In this document: piece after piece, positions 1 through 8,820 of the stretch
How positions within the stretch are numbered: the stretch's first letter is position 1
Layout: each line of letters starts with the position of its first letter
NCBI RefSeq assembly: GCF_010894405.1
Contig: NZ_JAAIYA010000002.1
Location: 310,001-374,000, forward strand
DNA length: 64,000 nucleotides
Source: Pyxidicoccus caerfyrddinensis
GTDB lineage: Bacteria; Myxococcota; Myxococcia; Myxococcales; Myxococcaceae
Reading direction: 5' to 3'
The notes under the pieces: model-generated
Databases searched by the model: none
What the model was told of the DNA's origin: nothing
Seen by the model: only the letters and a program-made list of their open reading frames with translations
Position numbers and translations under genes: made by a program

Positions 1-1566
1 GGGCGTGGCGCCGTCCACCGTCAGCCGCAGGTTGGTGTACGGGTCCGTCCACGTGGCGCCGGGAAGGAGCGCCGGGTCCAGCCACGAGGGCGTCTCCGGG
101 GTGAAGTCCAAGAGGTGCGTGTAGCTGCTGGTGGACGGGTCCTCGTAGTGGATGACGGCGCCGCCGAACACCTGCGAGGGCAGGGTGACGTCGTAGTCGC
201 CCACCGGGCGGCGGGCCTCCAGCCACAGCCAACCGTCACCGTGGAAGCCGCGGCGCACCTTCAGCGCCTGCACGCCGCTGCCCAGTGGCGCGGACAGCGG
301 GGACACGGTGAAGGTGCCGTCGGTGCCATCCACCGTGGTCACCGCGCCCGGCTCCAGCCAGCCGATGCGCACCTTGTGGGGCGCGGCGTACTGGCCCAGG
401 TTCCAGCTCCCCATGGTGGAGAAGAGGTCGCCGTACTCGGTGAGGCTGCCCGAGACGCCCACGGGTCCCAGCGCCTCCGCGCCGAAGTCGCGCGAGCTGG
501 CGTGGTGCAGGGTGAGGTTGTGGCCCGCTTCGTGCGTCACCAACTCCACGCCCTGGTCATTGGGGCTCATGTACTCGGCGCGCAGCCACGACGTGGAGGC
601 GGTGATGGGGCCGTCCTGCGTCTGCTGCGTGCCGCACGCCAGCGTGCCCAGGCCGCCGTAGTAGCAGCTCGTGCCGTTCGCCTCCGGGTGGACGATGAAG
701 ACGCGGTCGTACTGGCGGAAGTCCACGTCCGCGTCGGCGGCGGCGATGGCGGCGACGCGCATCGCGTCCGACTCGTTGCACGAGTAGCCGCGGTCCAGCG
801 TGTACCAGCCCACCACGTCACCGCTGGCGGTGGTGCGGCCCTGGGACGCCTCGCTCCAGAAGCGCGTCAGCGAGCGCTGCGTGCTGGAGAAGAACACCTC
901 GCGCACCTGCGCCACGGTGAGCGTCTGCGGCTGCCCCGGGAAGGTGGCCAGGATGACGAGCGTGCGCTGGTCCCCCGTGGAGGTGCACGCCGACGTCGCG
1001 GAGAGCGCCGAGCGCATCGGCACCACCGCCACGTCCTCCGCCGCAACCCGCGCTCCCAGCTTCAATCCCTGGACGCGCACGCGCAGGCCGCTGCGCAGCT
1101 CTCCCGGCGCCGTGTGGGCGAAGCGCACCTGGAGCCGCTCGCCCTTCACGCGCAGGAAGTGCTCCATGCGCACCTCGGTCCGCGCGGGGCTGTCCGCGAC
1201 GAGGACTTCCCACTCGCCCTCGAACGCGCCGCGCTCCTCCAGGTGCCGCGCGGCCGCCGGGTGCTTGCGCGCCAGGCTCGTGCGCACCGACTCCGGCAGG
1301 GCCAGCGCCAGGGCGGCGCCCGCGTCCACGTCCATCAGCGCGGCCAGGGCCTCGGCGCGCTCGCTCAGCACGGGCGAGACATCCGCCGCGCCCCGGCGCA
1401 GCCGGGCGTTGAGCCGGGACACCTGCTCTTTCAGCGGCGCCACCTCGGGCCGCGTGGGGGCCCGGCCTTCCGTCTTCACGGGGGCCGGCGCGGACGGCGC
1501 GGGCTCCTCCTGCGTGGCGCAGCCCATGGCCAGCGCCAGCGTGACTGCCAGTAACGTGCGAAGCAT
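1..1566 (-). CDS. Gametolysin-like (peptidase M11) zinc metalloprotease lipoprotein, 3' end beyond window
   Basis: The reading frame stays open from an ATG to the left edge, giving 522 codons; the C-terminus lies outside the window. The N-terminus is a lipoprotein signal (MLRTLLAVTLALAMGC), so the mature protein should start at Cys14 and be membrane-anchored or exported. Near residues 345-355 is HEAGHNLTLHH, the HExxHxxxxxH zinc site of metzincins, inside a region resembling the M11 gametolysin family. Residues 30-130 are a charged helical spacer, probably a propeptide. The predicted role is extracellular proteolysis, fitting a predatory bacterium. It is divergent from the chalcone-isomerase-like gene. 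The family call rests on the zinc motif and its surroundings; the substrate is unknown. Confidence 0.8.
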   Translation of the reverse strand, partial: MLRTLLAVTLALAMGCATQEEPAPSAPAPVKTEGRAPTRPEVAPLKEQVSRLNARLRRGAADVSPVLSERAEALAALMDVDAGAALALALPESVRTSLARKHPAAARHLEERGAFEGEWEVLVADSPARTEVRMEHFLRVKGERLQVRFAHTAPGELRSGLRVRVQGLKLGARVAAEDVAVVPMRSALSATSACTSTGDQRTLVILATFPGQPQTLTVAQVREVFFSSTQRSLTRFWSEASQGRTTASGDVVGWYTLDRGYSCNESDAMRVAAIAAADADVDFRQYDRVFIVHPEANGTSCYYGGLGTLACGTQQTQDGPITASTSWLRAEYMSPNDQGVELVTHEAGHNLTLHHASSRDFGAEALGPVGVSGSLTEYGDLFSTMGSWNLGQYAAPHKVRIGWLEPGAVTTVDGTDGTFTVSPLSAPLGSGVQALKVRRGFHGDGWLWLEARRPVGDYDVTLPSQVFGGAVIHYEDPSTSSYTHLLDFTPETPSWLDPALLPGATWTDPYTNLRLTVDGATP

Positions 1567-1641
1567 TCCCTCTCCCGGATGAGCGGCGGCCCCGGCACAT
1601 GGAGTGCGCCGTGCTGGCCGCCGCGCGCGCCTTGTGCACTG

Positions 1642-1676
1642 GGGTGCTGGATGTTTTCAACACCACTCCAGCACCC
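1642..1676. promoter_or_regulatory. Perfect 10-bp inverted repeat in the divergent promoter region
   Basis: Arms GGGTGCTGGA and TCCAGCACCC flank a 15-nt centre that itself holds TGTT-TTC-AACA. It lies in the 337-nt gap between two divergent genes, about 76 nt upstream of the M11 start and about 230 nt upstream of the chalcone-like start. No T-run follows, so an operator is more likely than a terminator. Its right half (CAACACCACTCCAG) resembles the repeat at 47223-47251. The rest of the gap shows nothing else I recognise. Confidence 0.4.
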
Positions 1677-1903
1677 GGGGGTGCGAGGCCCGCGCCGTTG
1701 CGTGGAGTTGTCCTGGATGTCGCCCCTCCGTGTTACGGGACATGGGTGTGTTCACCGTCCTGGCACCCGAGGTGTGCCGCGCTTCACCACCCGTGGTCCC
1801 CGTCCACTGCCGTACAGCCCCGGGGTTTCAGACGGTGGCGGTCCGGAGCGTCCGTGCGCACCGTACGCGGTACCGGATTGAGAGGGGTTCGGGGGACCGA
1901 CGC

Positions 1904-2458
1904 ATGAGAACTCTGGCGGGGCGCATAGGTGCGCGGTGGCTCGTGCTCGGCATGGTGCTCGCCGTGGGTACGGCCCAGGCGGGGCAGAAGCAGGTCGGCG
2001 GCGTCGACATGCCGGACTCGCTGACGCTGCAGGGGCGCAGGATTGCGCTCGCGCATATGCAGTTGCAGAAGCGACTGTTCTTCAAGGTCTACGTGTGGAG
2101 CCTCTACCTGGAGAACCAGCCGCGCAGCGCGTCCGAGGCCATCGCCTCCAACTCCGTCAAGCGCCTCCACTTCCGCTTCCTGCGCAACATCAGCCGCGAG
2201 CAGCTCGTGGGCAGCCTGCGCGACGGCCTCCAGAAGAACCCGGACCTGAAGCAGGGGCCCATGGCCGACCACCTGCGCGTGATGCTGTCCTCGCTCAAGG
2301 ACGTCCAGAAGGGCGAGGACCTCGTCATCACCTACCTGCCCGGTGTCGGGCTGGAGATTGGCGGCGGCGCCAGCGGAGGGGCCTTCATCCCCGGCAAGGG
2401 CTTCGCCGACGCCCTCTTCTCCGTGTGGCTGGACGCCCACCCCATCTTCCCCCGCTGA
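1904..2458 (+). CDS. Chalcone-isomerase-like secreted protein
   Basis: This 184-residue protein has a cleavable signal peptide (hydrophobic core then AVGTAQA, cleavage near residue 26). The rest fits the bacterial chalcone-isomerase-like domain: a conserved N-terminal strand region, the KVYVWSLYLE segment, a central helix, and the C-terminal GKGFADALFSVWLDAHP block. Members of this family are periplasmic fatty-acid-binding-fold proteins and are generally not true chalcone isomerases, so no reaction is assigned. I chose the ATG preceded by GGGGGAC seven bases upstream, because earlier in-frame starts would add a sequence with no signal peptide character. It is followed after 128 nt by the OmpA lipoprotein. 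Confidence 0.75.
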   Translation: MRTLAGRIGARWLVLGMVLAVGTAQAGQKQVGGVDMPDSLTLQGRRIALAHMQLQKRLFFKVYVWSLYLENQPRSASEAIASNSVKRLHFRFLRNISREQLVGSLRDGLQKNPDLKQGPMADHLRVMLSSLKDVQKGEDLVITYLPGVGLEIGGGASGGAFIPGKGFADALFSVWLDAHPIFPR

Positions 2459-2586
2459 GCACGGGTGCGCTCCCTGCGAGCGGGCAGTCGTTGGTGTTCA
2501 AAATAATGTAGAGGTTCTTCCTGACCCGGGCCGTTGCTGGCGGTAGTCTGGCGGCCCAATCAACTCTGTCGGGAGGACACGTACAC

Positions 2587-3366
2587 ATGCGGACACGGCT
2601 GGTTCTGGCGGCTCTCGTCGCGCTCTCCACGGGCTGCGTCTCGAAGGGGAAGTTCGAGGCCAAGACGCTGGAGGCGGAGCAGCTCGCCAAGGGACTCAAC
2701 GACGAGAAGGGCGCGCGTGCGGCCGCCGAGGAGAAGGTGAAGGCGCTGGAGGCGGAGCGGGACGCGCTCAACGCCCGGCTCACCACCGCCGAGTCGCGCC
2801 TCGGCGCCGCGGCCGCGGAGCGCCGTTCCCTGCAGGAGCAGCTCGCGCAGCTCCAGGCCCTCAACGACGAGCTGGCGCGTAACAGCAAGCAGCTCGCCCA
2901 GGCGAAGGCGGAGCTGGAGAAGAAGAGCTCCGAGTACGAGAACCTCGCCCAGAGCCTCAAGCAGGAGATTTCCGACGGGAAGATTCAGCTGTCCGAGCTG
3001 AAGGGGAAGATGACCGTCCAGCTCAAGGACAAGATTCTCTTCGCCTCCGGCTCGGCGCGCGTGGGCAAGGAGGGCGAGGATGCGCTGGCGAAGATCGCCG
3101 ACGCGCTCAAGACGGTGCAGGGGAAGATCATCCGCGTGGAAGGCCACACGGACGACGTCCCCATCGGCAGCACCCAGTTTCCCACCAACTGGGAGCTGAG
3201 CCTGGCGCGGGCCATGGCGGTGGTGCGCAGCCTCCAGGACGCGGGCGTGGACCCCACGACGCTGTCCGCGGCGGGGTATGGCCAGTACCAGCCCATCGCC
3301 GCGAATGACTCGCCGGAAAATCGTTCGCTCAACCGGCGAATCGAAATCGTGCTCGCGCCCAAGTAA
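2587..3366 (+). CDS. OmpA-family peptidoglycan-binding lipoprotein
   Basis: The protein has 259 residues. A lipoprotein signal ends at LSTGC (Cys17). Residues 20-135 are an Ala/Glu/Lys-rich coiled coil, and residues 145-259 are an OmpA C-terminal domain with the characteristic EGHTDDVPIG and NRSLNRRIEIVL blocks that bind diaminopimelate in peptidoglycan. It should be an outer-membrane lipoprotein tethered to the cell wall, with the coiled coil as spacer. GGGAGGAC nine bases before the ATG supports the start. It ends 51 nt before the TonB-dependent receptor and may be co-transcribed with it. Confidence 0.88.
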   Translation: MRTRLVLAALVALSTGCVSKGKFEAKTLEAEQLAKGLNDEKGARAAAEEKVKALEAERDALNARLTTAESRLGAAAAERRSLQEQLAQLQALNDELARNSKQLAQAKAELEKKSSEYENLAQSLKQEISDGKIQLSELKGKMTVQLKDKILFASGSARVGKEGEDALAKIADALKTVQGKIIRVEGHTDDVPIGSTQFPTNWELSLARAMAVVRSLQDAGVDPTTLSAAGYGQYQPIAANDSPENRSLNRRIEIVLAPK

Positions 3367-3388
3367 CACCCGAAGCGCAGGGACGTAT

Positions 3389-3421
3389 ATGAGGGGCTCG
3401 GCACTTCCCCGCCCCTCATGA
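3389..3421 (+). CDS. Possible 10-codon leader peptide coupled to the TonB receptor
   Basis: An ATG preceded by an AGGG ribosome-binding-like stretch (6-nt gap) opens a frame MRGSALPRPS. Its TGA overlaps the ATG of the receptor gene (ATGA). The receptor ATG has no Shine-Dalgarno sequence of its own, because the preceding bases are C-rich. A perfect 9-bp inverted repeat (ATGAGGGGC / GCCCCTCAT, 3389-3397 with 3411-3419) covers both starts, so translation of the leader could open the hairpin. The arrangement is visible in the sequence; that the peptide is made is inference. Confidence 0.35.
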   Translation: MRGSALPRPS

Positions 3422-6039
3422 AAACACTCGCTCTCGTCCTCTGCCTCCTCGCCGCCGAAGCCCGGGCGCAGGTTCCCCAGTCTCCGGAGGACGCCGGCAC
3501 CGTGGATGCCGGTGTCCCCACGGGCGTGCTGACGAAGCCGCCCGCCCTCCTGCGCCAGGTGGAGGCCCCGTACCCGCCGGACGCCGCCGCCCAGCAGCTC
3601 GAGGGCACGGTGGTGATGTTCATCGACATCTCGGAGACGGGCGCCGTCACGAATGTCGAAGTCACCCAGCCCGCCGGCCACGGCTTCGACGAGGCGGCGG
3701 TGGAGGCGGTGAAGCAGTTCCAGTTCGAGCCCGCCGAGGTGGACAACGTCCCCGCCCCGGTGCGCATCCAGTACGCCTACCAGTTCGTCTTCCGTCCCGC
3801 CCCGCCGCCGGAAGCGGCCGATGGCGGCGCCGCCACGCCCGAGGGCCCGGTGAATTTCAGCGGCCAGGCGTTGGAGCGCGGCACGCGCAAGCCGCTGAAC
3901 GGCGCGGAGGTGGTGCTGCCGGAGCTGGACCTGTCCACCGTCGCGGACGCGGAGGGGCGCTTTTCGTTCAGGGGCGTCCCCCCGGGCAACCACGAGGTGC
4001 TGGTGGTCCAGGGCGGGTACGACCGCTTCCGCACGAAGGAGACGATTTCGGAAGGGCAGGAGACGCGCGCCACGTACTACGTGCGCAAGCGCATCTTCAG
4101 CCCGTACGAGACGGTGGTGCGCACGGAGCGCGAGCGCAAGGAGGTGACGCAGACCTCCATCCAGGTGGCCGAGGTGCAGCGCATCCCCGGCACGCAGGGC
4201 GACACGCTGAAGGTGGTGCAGAACCTGCCCGGCGTGGCGCGCCCCGCCTTCAACGGCGGCCAGCTCATCATCCGCGGCTCCAGCCCGCAGGAGTCCGGCG
4301 TCTTCCTCGACGGCCAGCGCATTCCCCTGCTGTACCACTTCGGCGGTCTCACCTCCGTGTACAACTCGGAGCTGCTGGACGCGGTGGACTACCTGCCCGG
4401 CAACTTCTCCGCCTATTACGGCGACCTCACCGGCGGCGTCATCAACGTGCGCAGCCGCGAGCCGCGCATGGACCGCATCCACGGCACCGTGGGCGTCAGC
4501 CTCATCGAGTCCAACGCGGTGATTGAAGGGCCGATTACGGAGACGCTGGGCTTCGTGGTGGGCGGCCGGCGCTCGTACATCGACCTGGTGCTGGGGCTGG
4601 TGCCCGAGGGCGACAATGGGCCCAGCCTCCAGGTGGCGCCGCGCTACTACGACGCGCAGCTCAAGCTGGTGTGGAAGCCCCTGTCGCGGCACACCTTCTC
4701 GCTGCAGGGGCTCACCTCGCGCGACAGGCTGGGCCTCGTCTTCGACCGGCCGTCGGACAATGACCCCACCGTCACCGGCGACCTGGATGTCACCACCGGC
4801 TTCAACCAGCTCCGGCTGCGCCACCAGTACCGCGGGGACGCGCTCACGCTGGACACGCAGGCGCTGGTGGGCAGCACGCTCCTGGACTTCGCCATCGGCG
4901 AGCGCGGCCTGCGCATCGACTCCACGGACCTGAATCTGCGCTCCACCGCCGAGTACGCCTTCGGCGACGCGCTCACGCTGGCCGGCGGCCTGGACGTGGT
5001 GAGCAGCTTCGCGCACGTCACCGCGCGCATCCAATCCCCGCCGCGCGAGGGCGAGCCGCCCACCCCCACCGTCACCGACGAGCTGCTCACCACCGATGGA
5101 GACTTCGTCCAGTACTTCCCCTCCATCTGGGTGGAGGCGCGCTGGCGGCCCATCAAGGAATTGCTGGTGGTGCCGGGCGTGCGCGCCGAGAGCTACGTCT
5201 TCACGGACCAGGAGTCGCCGAAGCGCACCCTCAACCCGCGCCTGGCGGTGCGCTACGCGCTCACGGAGACGGTGTCGCTCAAGGGCGGTGCGGGCGTCTA
5301 CCACGGCCCGCCCATCCAGGATGAGCCGAGCGTCACCTTCGGCAACCCGGACCTCGCGGCGAAGCGCTCGCTCCAGTACGGCCTGGGCGCGGAGTGGCAG
5401 CCGAGGCCGGAGTGGTTCGTCAGCGGCGAGGTCTTCTACAACGACCTGGACGGCCTCATCGTCCGCTCCAACGGCACCGTGGTGCGCGACGGCGAGCCGG
5501 TGCCAGAGCGACTGAAGAACGGCGGGGTGGGCCGCATCTACGGCCTGGAGGTGTTGGTGCGCCGCTCGCTGACGGACCGCCTCTTCGGGTGGATTTCCTA
5601 CACGCTCAGCCGCAGCGAGCGCCGCGACGCGCCCGACGCGGCGTGGCGCCTCTTCGACAATGACCAGACGCACGTGCTGACGGCGATTGCGTCCTACAAG
5701 CTGCCCAGGGGCTGGGAGGTGGGCGCGCGCCTGCGCTTCGCCTCGGGCAACCCCACCACGCCCGTGGTCGGCGCCGTGCGCGACGACGTGAACGACGTCT
5801 TCGTGCCCCTCTACGCGGCGGTGAACTCGGTGCGGCTGCCGTCCTTCAACCAGCTGGACATCCGCGTGGACAAGAACTTCGTCTTCGAGCGGTGGACCCT
5901 GGACGTCTACCTGGACCTGACGAACGCCTACAACAACCCGGCGGTGGAAGGCATCGCCTACAACTACAACTACTCGCAGAGCGCGTACTTCGAGGGGCTG
6001 CCCATCCTCCCGATTCTCGGCGCCAAGGGGAGCTTCTGA
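3418..6039 (+). CDS. TonB-dependent outer-membrane receptor with N-terminal TonB-C and carboxypeptidase-regulatory domains
   Basis: The protein has 873 residues. After a signal peptide (cleavage near AEARA), residues about 35-125 resemble a TonB C-terminal domain, including the AVEAVKQFQFEPA segment. Residues about 145-225 are a carboxypeptidase-regulatory-like beta domain, residues about 235-350 are the plug (IPGTQGDTLKVVQNLPGV, then an IIRGSSPQESGVFLDG block), and the rest is the beta-barrel ending in Phe. It probably imports or senses a substrate across the outer membrane, powered by TonB-ExbBD. The ligand cannot be read from the sequence. The next gene starts 2 nt after the stop, so the two form an operon. 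Carrying a TonB-C-like domain at its own N-terminus is unusual for a receptor, but is known in some delta-proteobacterial proteins. Confidence 0.87.
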   Translation: MKTLALVLCLLAAEARAQVPQSPEDAGTVDAGVPTGVLTKPPALLRQVEAPYPPDAAAQQLEGTVVMFIDISETGAVTNVEVTQPAGHGFDEAAVEAVKQFQFEPAEVDNVPAPVRIQYAYQFVFRPAPPPEAADGGAATPEGPVNFSGQALERGTRKPLNGAEVVLPELDLSTVADAEGRFSFRGVPPGNHEVLVVQGGYDRFRTKETISEGQETRATYYVRKRIFSPYETVVRTERERKEVTQTSIQVAEVQRIPGTQGDTLKVVQNLPGVARPAFNGGQLIIRGSSPQESGVFLDGQRIPLLYHFGGLTSVYNSELLDAVDYLPGNFSAYYGDLTGGVINVRSREPRMDRIHGTVGVSLIESNAVIEGPITETLGFVVGGRRSYIDLVLGLVPEGDNGPSLQVAPRYYDAQLKLVWKPLSRHTFSLQGLTSRDRLGLVFDRPSDNDPTVTGDLDVTTGFNQLRLRHQYRGDALTLDTQALVGSTLLDFAIGERGLRIDSTDLNLRSTAEYAFGDALTLAGGLDVVSSFAHVTARIQSPPREGEPPTPTVTDELLTTDGDFVQYFPSIWVEARWRPIKELLVVPGVRAESYVFTDQESPKRTLNPRLAVRYALTETVSLKGGAGVYHGPPIQDEPSVTFGNPDLAAKRSLQYGLGAEWQPRPEWFVSGEVFYNDLDGLIVRSNGTVVRDGEPVPERLKNGGVGRIYGLEVLVRRSLTDRLFGWISYTLSRSERRDAPDAAWRLFDNDQTHVLTAIASYKLPRGWEVGARLRFASGNPTTPVVGAVRDDVNDVFVPLYAAVNSVRLPSFNQLDIRVDKNFVFERWTLDVYLDLTNAYNNPAVEGIAYNYNYSQSAYFEGLPILPILGAKGSF

Positions 6040-6041
6040 CC

Positions 6042-6908
6042 ATGCGCCCATCCCTCTTCGTCCTGCTGGCCGCGCTGCTCGCCGCGTGTGGCCCCGACCT
6101 CGAGCTGCAGAGTGAAATCCGCCGCGTGCGCGTGCTCGCGATTCGCGCCGAGCCCGCCGAGCTGGTGCTGGACCCGAACGCCACCACGCTCCCGGGCCCG
6201 ATGACGTTCAACGCGCTGGCGGTGTCCGCGGACGCGCGCCCCGTCACCGTCGGCTATGCGCTGTGCCGCTTCACCGGCAACCCCTATGACGGCCGCTGCC
6301 CGGGGGACAACGGCGTCCCGCTGCCGGAAGGCGTGCTGTCGCTTCAAGACCCCAACGTGCAGGCGGTGCTGGCCGAGGCGCTGCAAGCGGCCAACCCCGG
6401 CGGCGGCCCGGTGGACCCGAACGACCCGGCGCTGCTCGAGGCGCTCCAGGAGGGCATCCCCCTCTTCATCGGCTACGAGGCCTCGGACAGCACCGGCACG
6501 CCCGAGGGCACCGAGCGCGGCGTGCGCCGCGTGACGCTGCGGGCGACGGCGGCGCCCAACCAGAACCCGTCGGTGGCGGACGTCCTCTGGGAGGGCGCGT
6601 CGCTCGCGGGCCCGCTGCCGGTGGCCACGGAGGTGACCTTCCGGCCGGTGCTCACGGAGGGCAGCGCGGAGGTCTACGAGGCGGAGGACGGCCCGCGCAC
6701 GGAGCAGGTCTTCTACAGCTGGTTCGCCACCGGCGACGGCGAGGTGAAGGAGTTCCGCTCGATTGAGTCGGTGGACGACAAGCCGGGCGACCCGACGTCG
6801 AAGTACGAGACGCCGGCCGCGCCCCAGCGCGTCACCTTCTGGGTGGTGGCGCGCGACGGGCGCGGCGGGGTGGGGTGGCTGAGCCGCACGGTGGACGTGG
6901 GCCCGTAG
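6042..6908 (+). CDS. Lipoprotein partner of the TonB receptor, function unknown
   Basis: This 288-residue protein begins with a lipoprotein signal (LLAALLAAC, Cys17). The remainder is acidic and beta-rich. Its C-terminal third (FYSWFATGDGEVKEFRS, then VTFWVVARDGRGGVGWL) looks like an immunoglobulin-like or PKD-like fold, but I do not recognise a family. The start lies 2 nt after the receptor stop, and such lipoproteins encoded next to a receptor often form a cell-surface lid or partner. That role is inference from position only. Confidence 0.7.
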   Translation: MRPSLFVLLAALLAACGPDLELQSEIRRVRVLAIRAEPAELVLDPNATTLPGPMTFNALAVSADARPVTVGYALCRFTGNPYDGRCPGDNGVPLPEGVLSLQDPNVQAVLAEALQAANPGGGPVDPNDPALLEALQEGIPLFIGYEASDSTGTPEGTERGVRRVTLRATAAPNQNPSVADVLWEGASLAGPLPVATEVTFRPVLTEGSAEVYEAEDGPRTEQVFYSWFATGDGEVKEFRSIESVDDKPGDPTSKYETPAAPQRVTFWVVARDGRGGVGWLSRTVDVGP

Positions 6909-6937
6909 GCGTCAGTGGTGGAGCTGGGGCTGGGGCC

Positions 6938-7441
6938 TCACAGCCACTTCAGCGTGTAGCGCACGGTGTCGCCCTTGCGCTCCACCGTCTCGGTGGTGAC
7001 GAGCTTCCCGAAGCCGAAGAACAGCCCGCGGAAGTAGCCCACCATCAGCGAGGGCGGCACCTTCGATTCACTCTCCATCACCACGGTGTCCTTCGTCAGG
7101 GACACCGTGCGTACTGCTTCATCAGGAGTGGCGTTCCTCACCACGGCTGCCGACAGCGCGTTGAAGTCCTTGAAGACCTTCTCCATCGTGTCGAAGCCCT
7201 GGGCCTTGGTGAGGTGGAAGGTCTTCTGGACGGCGGCCTGGCCGAGCGCCGTCATGGTGGTGTCCCCCAGCTTCGCGTGCAGGTCTTGAATCATCCGCAC
7301 GTAGTCCTCCATGGGGTACCAGGCGTCGTCCTTCATCTCCGCGATGCGCTTGCGGTGCTGGGGAAAGAGCAGCGTCGCGGTGGCGTCGAGCATGGAGCTC
7401 ATGACGGCCTTGCAGTAGGCGCCCAGAATCTGACCAGCCAT
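6938..7441 (-). CDS. Uncharacterised protein, 167 aa
   Basis: I do not recognise a family with certainty. The protein is soluble and mixed alpha/beta, with helices around residues 5-60 and 75-100 and a C-terminal beta region (TVSLTKDTVVMESESKVPP, then GFGKLVTTETVERKGD). The general layout is reminiscent of the small V4R/heme-NO-binding-like proteins, but no diagnostic residues were found. I chose the ATG that follows GAAGGCGGAC; an in-frame ATG at 7483 would add 14 residues. It lies 122 nt downstream of the Hsp70-like gene on the same strand and may share its transcript. It is convergent with the preceding lipoprotein. Confidence 0.6.
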   Translation of the reverse strand: MAGQILGAYCKAVMSSMLDATATLLFPQHRKRIAEMKDDAWYPMEDYVRMIQDLHAKLGDTTMTALGQAAVQKTFHLTKAQGFDTMEKVFKDFNALSAAVVRNATPDEAVRTVSLTKDTVVMESESKVPPSLMVGYFRGLFFGFGKLVTTETVERKGDTVRYTLKWL

Positions 7442-7563
7442 GTGGTGTGTCCGCCTTCGCGCGAGGGGGTTCGCGAAGGACATCCCTTTGCGCACGATGA
7501 TGACGCACGCGTCGGGACGGGCGGAATGAGTCCGCCCGTACTCGCCCTGAGTCCGCCGCCTCC

Positions 7564-8820
7564 TCAGGAGGTCAGGTGGGCCGACGCGCGCCCGAGGCCC
7601 TCGGCCACCGAGGTGAAGGCATCCGCGGTGCGCACGCGCTCCTCGCCGAAGCGGCGCACGTAGAGCTGACGCACCGCGGGAATCTGCGACGAGCCGCCGG
7701 TGAGGAACACCGCGTCGATGGCTGCCGCCTCGGGGTGGCGGGCGAGCAGTCCCTCGGTGCACTGCTCCAGCTCGTCGAGCAGCGGCTTGCTGAAGGCGTC
7801 GAACTCGGCGCGCGTAATCGGCTCGTGGAGGTGGATGCGCCCCTCCTCGAAGTCCACCGTCGCCTGCTCGTCGCGGGACAGGCGCACCTTGGCCGCCTCA
7901 ATCGCGCGGAAGAGGCGGTAGCCCAGGTTGTCCATGACCAGGTCATGGAGCGCCTGGATTTCCGCCTTCTTGTCGCTCGTCTCGAGCATCGTCTCGAGGA
8001 GCTCCTGGGTGGACTTCTCGCGGATGAAAGACATCTCGTGCCAGGAGAGCAGCTTGGCCATGACGTGCTGCGGAATGGGCAGCCGCTTGTCGCTGAAGCC
8101 GCGCACCCGGTACGTGGAGCCGGCGCCGAAGCGGGGCAGCAGCTTGTGGCGCATGATTTCGGCGTCGAAGCGGTCACCACCGATGCGCACGCCGGTGGAG
8201 CCCACCACGTCCGGGCGCCGGTCCACGTTGCCGCGGCGCGAGGGCCCCAGGCGCATGAGGGTGAGGTCGGTGGTGCCGGCGCCGAAGTCCGCCACGAGGA
8301 CGAGCTCATCGCGGGTGAGCTGGGCCTCGTAGGCGAGCGCGGCGGCGATGGGCTCGATGAGGAACTGCACCGTCTGGAAGCCGGCCAGCTCGGCGGCGCG
8401 GAGCAGGCGCTGCTGGGCGAGCGCGTCCGCCTGCGGGTCCGGGGTGAAGACGGCGGGGCGGCCGAGGATGACGGCCTCCGGGGGGCCGCCCATGTGGACA
8501 CCGGCGGCGTCGCGCACGCGGCGCAGAAGGACGGCGACCAGCTCCTCAATCGTGTACGTGCGCCCCTTCACCTGGGTGGCGCGGAACGAGTTGGAGTGGA
8601 GGAAGGACTTCACGGACTGGATGAAGCGCCCGGTGTTGTCCTCCATGTAGCGCTGGATGGCGTCCGCGCCCGCGTAGATTTGCTGCTCGTCGTCCGGGAA
8701 GAAGAGGACGGAGCGGAACAGGCGCGGCTCCGAGGTGTGGGGCTGCAGGGGCAGCACCGTGCCGTCGGGCAGCGCCGCGGCGGTGTTGCTGGTTCCGAAG
8801 TCGAGTCCACAGGCACGCAT
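7564..8820 (-). CDS. yegD: Hsp70-family ATPase-only protein (YegD-like)
   Basis: The protein has 418 residues. It carries the actin/Hsp70 nucleotide-binding motifs: phosphate-1 CGLDFGTSNTAAAL at residues 4-17, phosphate-2 VADFGAGTTDLTLM near 175-190, and an adenosine motif VFLTGGSSQIPAVRQL near 375-392. Length and pattern fit the YegD branch, which has an ATPase core but no canonical substrate-binding domain. It is probably a cytosolic chaperone-like ATPase with an unknown client. It is divergent from the Gln-rich lipoprotein, with about 160 nt between starts. The symbol reflects family resemblance rather than proven orthology. Confidence 0.82.
   Translation of the reverse strand: MRACGLDFGTSNTAAALPDGTVLPLQPHTSEPRLFRSVLFFPDDEQQIYAGADAIQRYMEDNTGRFIQSVKSFLHSNSFRATQVKGRTYTIEELVAVLLRRVRDAAGVHMGGPPEAVILGRPAVFTPDPQADALAQQRLLRAAELAGFQTVQFLIEPIAAALAYEAQLTRDELVLVADFGAGTTDLTLMRLGPSRRGNVDRRPDVVGSTGVRIGGDRFDAEIMRHKLLPRFGAGSTYRVRGFSDKRLPIPQHVMAKLLSWHEMSFIREKSTQELLETMLETSDKKAEIQALHDLVMDNLGYRLFRAIEAAKVRLSRDEQATVDFEEGRIHLHEPITRAEFDAFSKPLLDELEQCTEGLLARHPEAAAIDAVFLTGGSSQIPAVRQLYVRRFGEERVRTADAFTSVAEGLGRASAHLTS

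Noticed and set aside
115-1554. 479-codon plus frame opposite the M11 peptidase
   Set aside because: Arg/Ala/His-rich shadow; the minus strand holds the lipobox and zinc motif.
3389-3419. Terminator of the OmpA gene
   Set aside because: No T-run, and the stem contains the next gene's start codon; a translation-control hairpin fits better.
2560-6051. 1163-codon open frame on the minus strand opposite the OmpA and TonB receptor genes
   Set aside because: It is low-complexity, Arg/His/Val-rich with no domain and lies exactly antisense to well-supported genes; a GC-skew shadow.
7564-8820. DnaK
   Set aside because: Too short, with no substrate-binding domain; fits the YegD-like branch.
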